Shown one piece after another: positions 49,256 through 50,934 of a stretch of 50,934 bases of DNA. Where the stretch lies: positions 1-50,934 of the forward strand of contig JAJYGK010000038.1 in NCBI GenBank assembly GCA_021790715.1, written 5' to 3'. This stretch comes from Chloroflexota bacterium. GTDB lineage: Bacteria; Chloroflexota; Limnocylindria; Limnocylindrales; CSP1-4. The stretch's first letter is position 1, and each line of letters starts with the position of its first letter. The translations under genes were made by a program, and so were the position numbers. The notes beneath the pieces are model-generated. The model ran no database searches. It worked only from the letters and a program-made list of their open reading frames with translations, and was not told where the DNA came from.

Positions 49256-49531
49256 ATGGCGACCGTCGTGCTGCCCCGGTCGCTCGTCGCGCTCTTTCCC
49301 GGCGCCGAGCGCCGCGTCGGGGTCGAGGGCTCGACCGTCGACGAGGTGATCGACGCCCTCGACGCGCGGTGGCCGGGGATGCGCGATCGGATCTGCGTGC
49401 CGGGGCCTGCCCTGCGCGAGTACATCAACGTCTTCGTCGACACGCGCCCGGCCGACCTGCAGACACCCGTGCCGCCCCTGGGCGTCGTGCACGTCCTGCC
49501 GGCGGTCGCCGGCGGCGCGACTGCCGGCTGA
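49256..49531 (+). CDS. MoaD/ThiS family ubiquitin-like sulfur carrier
   Basis: 91 residues, beta-grasp fold. GVEGSTVDEVIDALDARWPG is the helix region and REYINVFVDTRP corresponds to the VNG/NVxVN strand. The tail is HVLPAVAGG followed by four extra residues, ATAG. In this family a terminal GG is activated with AMP and carries a thiocarboxylate. Here G86-G87 is not at the end, so cleavage would be needed before activation, or the protein is not a sulfur carrier. The start is the ATG at 49256. The neighbouring BNR gene is 13 bases upstream. Confidence 0.85.
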   Translation: MATVVLPRSLVALFPGAERRVGVEGSTVDEVIDALDARWPGMRDRICVPGPALREYINVFVDTRPADLQTPVPPLGVVHVLPAVAGGATAG

Positions 49532-49562
49532 GGCGACCGACCCGTTCGCGCCGGCCCGGCCC

Positions 49563-50934
49563 CTATCCGGCGGAGACGGCGGCGATCCCGCGCATCGTCC
49601 CCACGAGGACGAGCCCGTCCCAGAGCGCCGGCGACGCAAAGTGGGCGACCGGTCCGACCGCGACCTCGCCCCGGGCCGAGCCCGTCGCCGGATCGAGGCG
49701 GTACAGGACCCCGGCGGCCAGGTCGAGGCTCCAGACCGAACCACCCCCGACCACGGGCGGACCGTTCGCGCCCGCAGGTGTCCGCCAGAGGACGCGCATC
49801 GACCCGTCGGCCCCGACGCGCACGGCGCGGAGCGCGTCCGTGCACGGCACGAACACGACGTTCGCCGCGACCGCGGCGGCGCCGAACGCACGGCAGAGCG
49901 GGATCGCCGACACCTGCCCGCCGATCCCGCCCAGCGTCCCCCGGCGCAGCGTGTAGGCGGTCCCGGACTTCCCGTCGATGAAGACGTACGCGCTCCCGAC
50001 GAGTGCCGGTGCGAGGGAGCCGAGGTCGGCGTCGGTCGCGTTGTCCTGTGCCCAGGTGGCCGGCGCGAACCGCGACAGCAGCGTCAGTCGCGGCGAAAGC
50101 TCGAGCACGGAATCCGTCCCGTCGTACGTCGTCGTGGACGCGCCGTTGCCGACCGACACGTAGAGGTTCCCGCCGGCGGCCACGGCCGGGCCCCCGGTCG
50201 CCCAGACCGCGCCCATCCTGGCCGTCGGGACGCGATACGCGATGGTCGCTCCGTGCCCGCTCGTCGGGACCCCGATCACCTCCCCGCGGTACTGCCCGCA
50301 GTCACCGTCGAGCCCGCCGAGCCCGACGTAGACGTAGCCGTTGGCCACCGCCAGGGCCGGCCGCTGCTGGTGCGTCGCCGGGTCGTCGCCGGGAAGATCG
50401 ATGCCGCGCGACCAGCGGACCGCACCGGTGGCGGGATCGAGTGCGAAGAGCACGTGGCGAGGACCCGTCACCTCCGCCACCAGGAACAGCGACCCGGTGA
50501 CGGGATCGTAGGCGGGCGTCCCGGTGATGCCGAGCGGGTCGATGTTGCCGCACGGCAGCGTGGACAGCGGCACCGGGGTCCCGAGGTGGCTGCGCCACCG
50601 GATCGCACCCGACGCGTCGAGTCCGTACACGCTGTCGTTCTCGGTCGCGACGACGATCGTGGCGCCGATCGCCAGGGGCTCGGCGTAGACCGCGCCGTCG
50701 AGACGGGTCGACCACGCCACGTGCAGCGCCCCGGAACCGGCGGCGAACGCGGGGTCGTCGCCGCTGCGCGCGGGGTCGCGGTGGTAGACGGGCCAGTCAC
50801 CGGCGGAGCCACCCGCGGAGGGTGCGCCGGCCGCCCCGGTCGCGGAGGGTGCGGCGGTCGCCCCGGTGGCGCCCGGAGGCCCCGCGGCTCCACCCGGAGA
50901 CGCCGCGCCGGAGACGGTGGCCTGTGGGCTCGCG
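49563..50934 (-). CDS. PQQ-binding-like beta-propeller protein (5' end cut by window)
   Basis: The frame is open to the right edge, so the N-terminus is missing. About 456 residues are visible. An Ala/Gly/Pro/Ser-rich linker (about 45 residues, SGAASPGGAAGPPGATG-like) precedes DWPVYHRDPARSG, the usual opening of PQQ-like propeller proteins. Repeats such as GLDASGAIRW, ALDPATGAVRW and YRLDPATGSARGE follow. The linker suggests an exported or lipoprotein form with the signal sequence outside the window. A shorter start inside (GTG at 50720) would remove conserved first-blade sequence. Ligand unknown; PQQ binding is not certain. Confidence 0.8.
   Translation of the reverse strand, partial: ASPQATVSGAASPGGAAGPPGATGATAAPSATGAAGAPSAGGSAGDWPVYHRDPARSGDDPAFAAGSGALHVAWSTRLDGAVYAEPLAIGATIVVATENDSVYGLDASGAIRWRSHLGTPVPLSTLPCGNIDPLGITGTPAYDPVTGSLFLVAEVTGPRHVLFALDPATGAVRWSRGIDLPGDDPATHQQRPALAVANGYVYVGLGGLDGDCGQYRGEVIGVPTSGHGATIAYRVPTARMGAVWATGGPAVAAGGNLYVSVGNGASTTTYDGTDSVLELSPRLTLLSRFAPATWAQDNATDADLGSLAPALVGSAYVFIDGKSGTAYTLRRGTLGGIGGQVSAIPLCRAFGAAAVAANVVFVPCTDALRAVRVGADGSMRVLWRTPAGANGPPVVGGGSVWSLDLAAGVLYRLDPATGSARGEVAVGPVAHFASPALWDGLVLVGTMRGIAAVSAG

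Overview
The window is about 72% GC and gene-dense, with genes in short operons on both strands. It contains no rRNA, tRNA, CRISPR array or transposase that I can recognise. The gene set points to an aerobic or facultative heterotroph. It has leucine catabolism, a Kgd-type 2-oxoglutarate dehydrogenase fused to an E2-like domain, molybdenum hydroxylases, a stand-alone formate dehydrogenase-like molybdoenzyme with FdhD and a DUF6457 protein, and soluble HdrBC. With the GTG starts and TANNNT-type -10 boxes placed directly before start codons, this suggests an Actinomycetota-like or Chloroflexota (Limnocylindria-like) bacterium. The phylum is an inference, not a certainty.

Layout. 1-4961 (-): five translationally coupled genes: a cache/HAMP histidine kinase, a receiver-histidine kinase, a receiver protein, HdrC, and HdrB, which runs off the left edge. 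5341-8302 (-): a saccharopine-dehydrogenase-family enzyme and an APC amino-acid permease. 8480-16127: a leucine-degradation block with mccB, mccA and HMG-CoA lyase, interrupted by a VOC protein, a SemiSWEET transporter and a small membrane protein, and ending in an acyl-CoA dehydrogenase. 16291-20105 (+): a two-gene xanthine-dehydrogenase-family enzyme with fused Fe-S and FAD subunits. 20106-20713: non-coding DNA with a 13-bp minisatellite. 20714-25479 (+): acyl-CoA synthetase, a membrane-anchored unknown, an aldo/keto reductase and two small alpha-beta barrel proteins. 25561-29333 (-): a PAS/GAF hybrid kinase and an AMMECR1 protein. 29681-35273 (+): aspartate aminotransferase, an unknown protein and Kgd. 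35265-37300 (-): two coupled Gfo/Idh/MocA oxidoreductases. 37435-39387 (-): a HipA-like kinase, a DUF3037 protein and a HAD hydrolase. 39510-43440: DUF6457 (-), then fdhD and the molybdoenzyme (+). 43686-46810 (-): a membrane protein and a TMADH/DgcA-like flavoprotein. 47094-49531 (+): an AraC regulator, a BNR-repeat protein and a MoaD-like protein. 49563-50934 (-): a PQQ-type beta-propeller protein cut by the right edge.

Regulatory architecture is unusually readable. Five genes start exactly six bases after a TANNNT hexamer and have no Shine-Dalgarno sequence, which is the signature of leaderless transcripts. Other units have TANNNT boxes followed by leaders with ribosome-binding sites. Several gene ends carry perfect GC-rich hairpins of 10-16 bp without a T-tract. 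One of these lies inside the overlapping last codons of two convergent genes.
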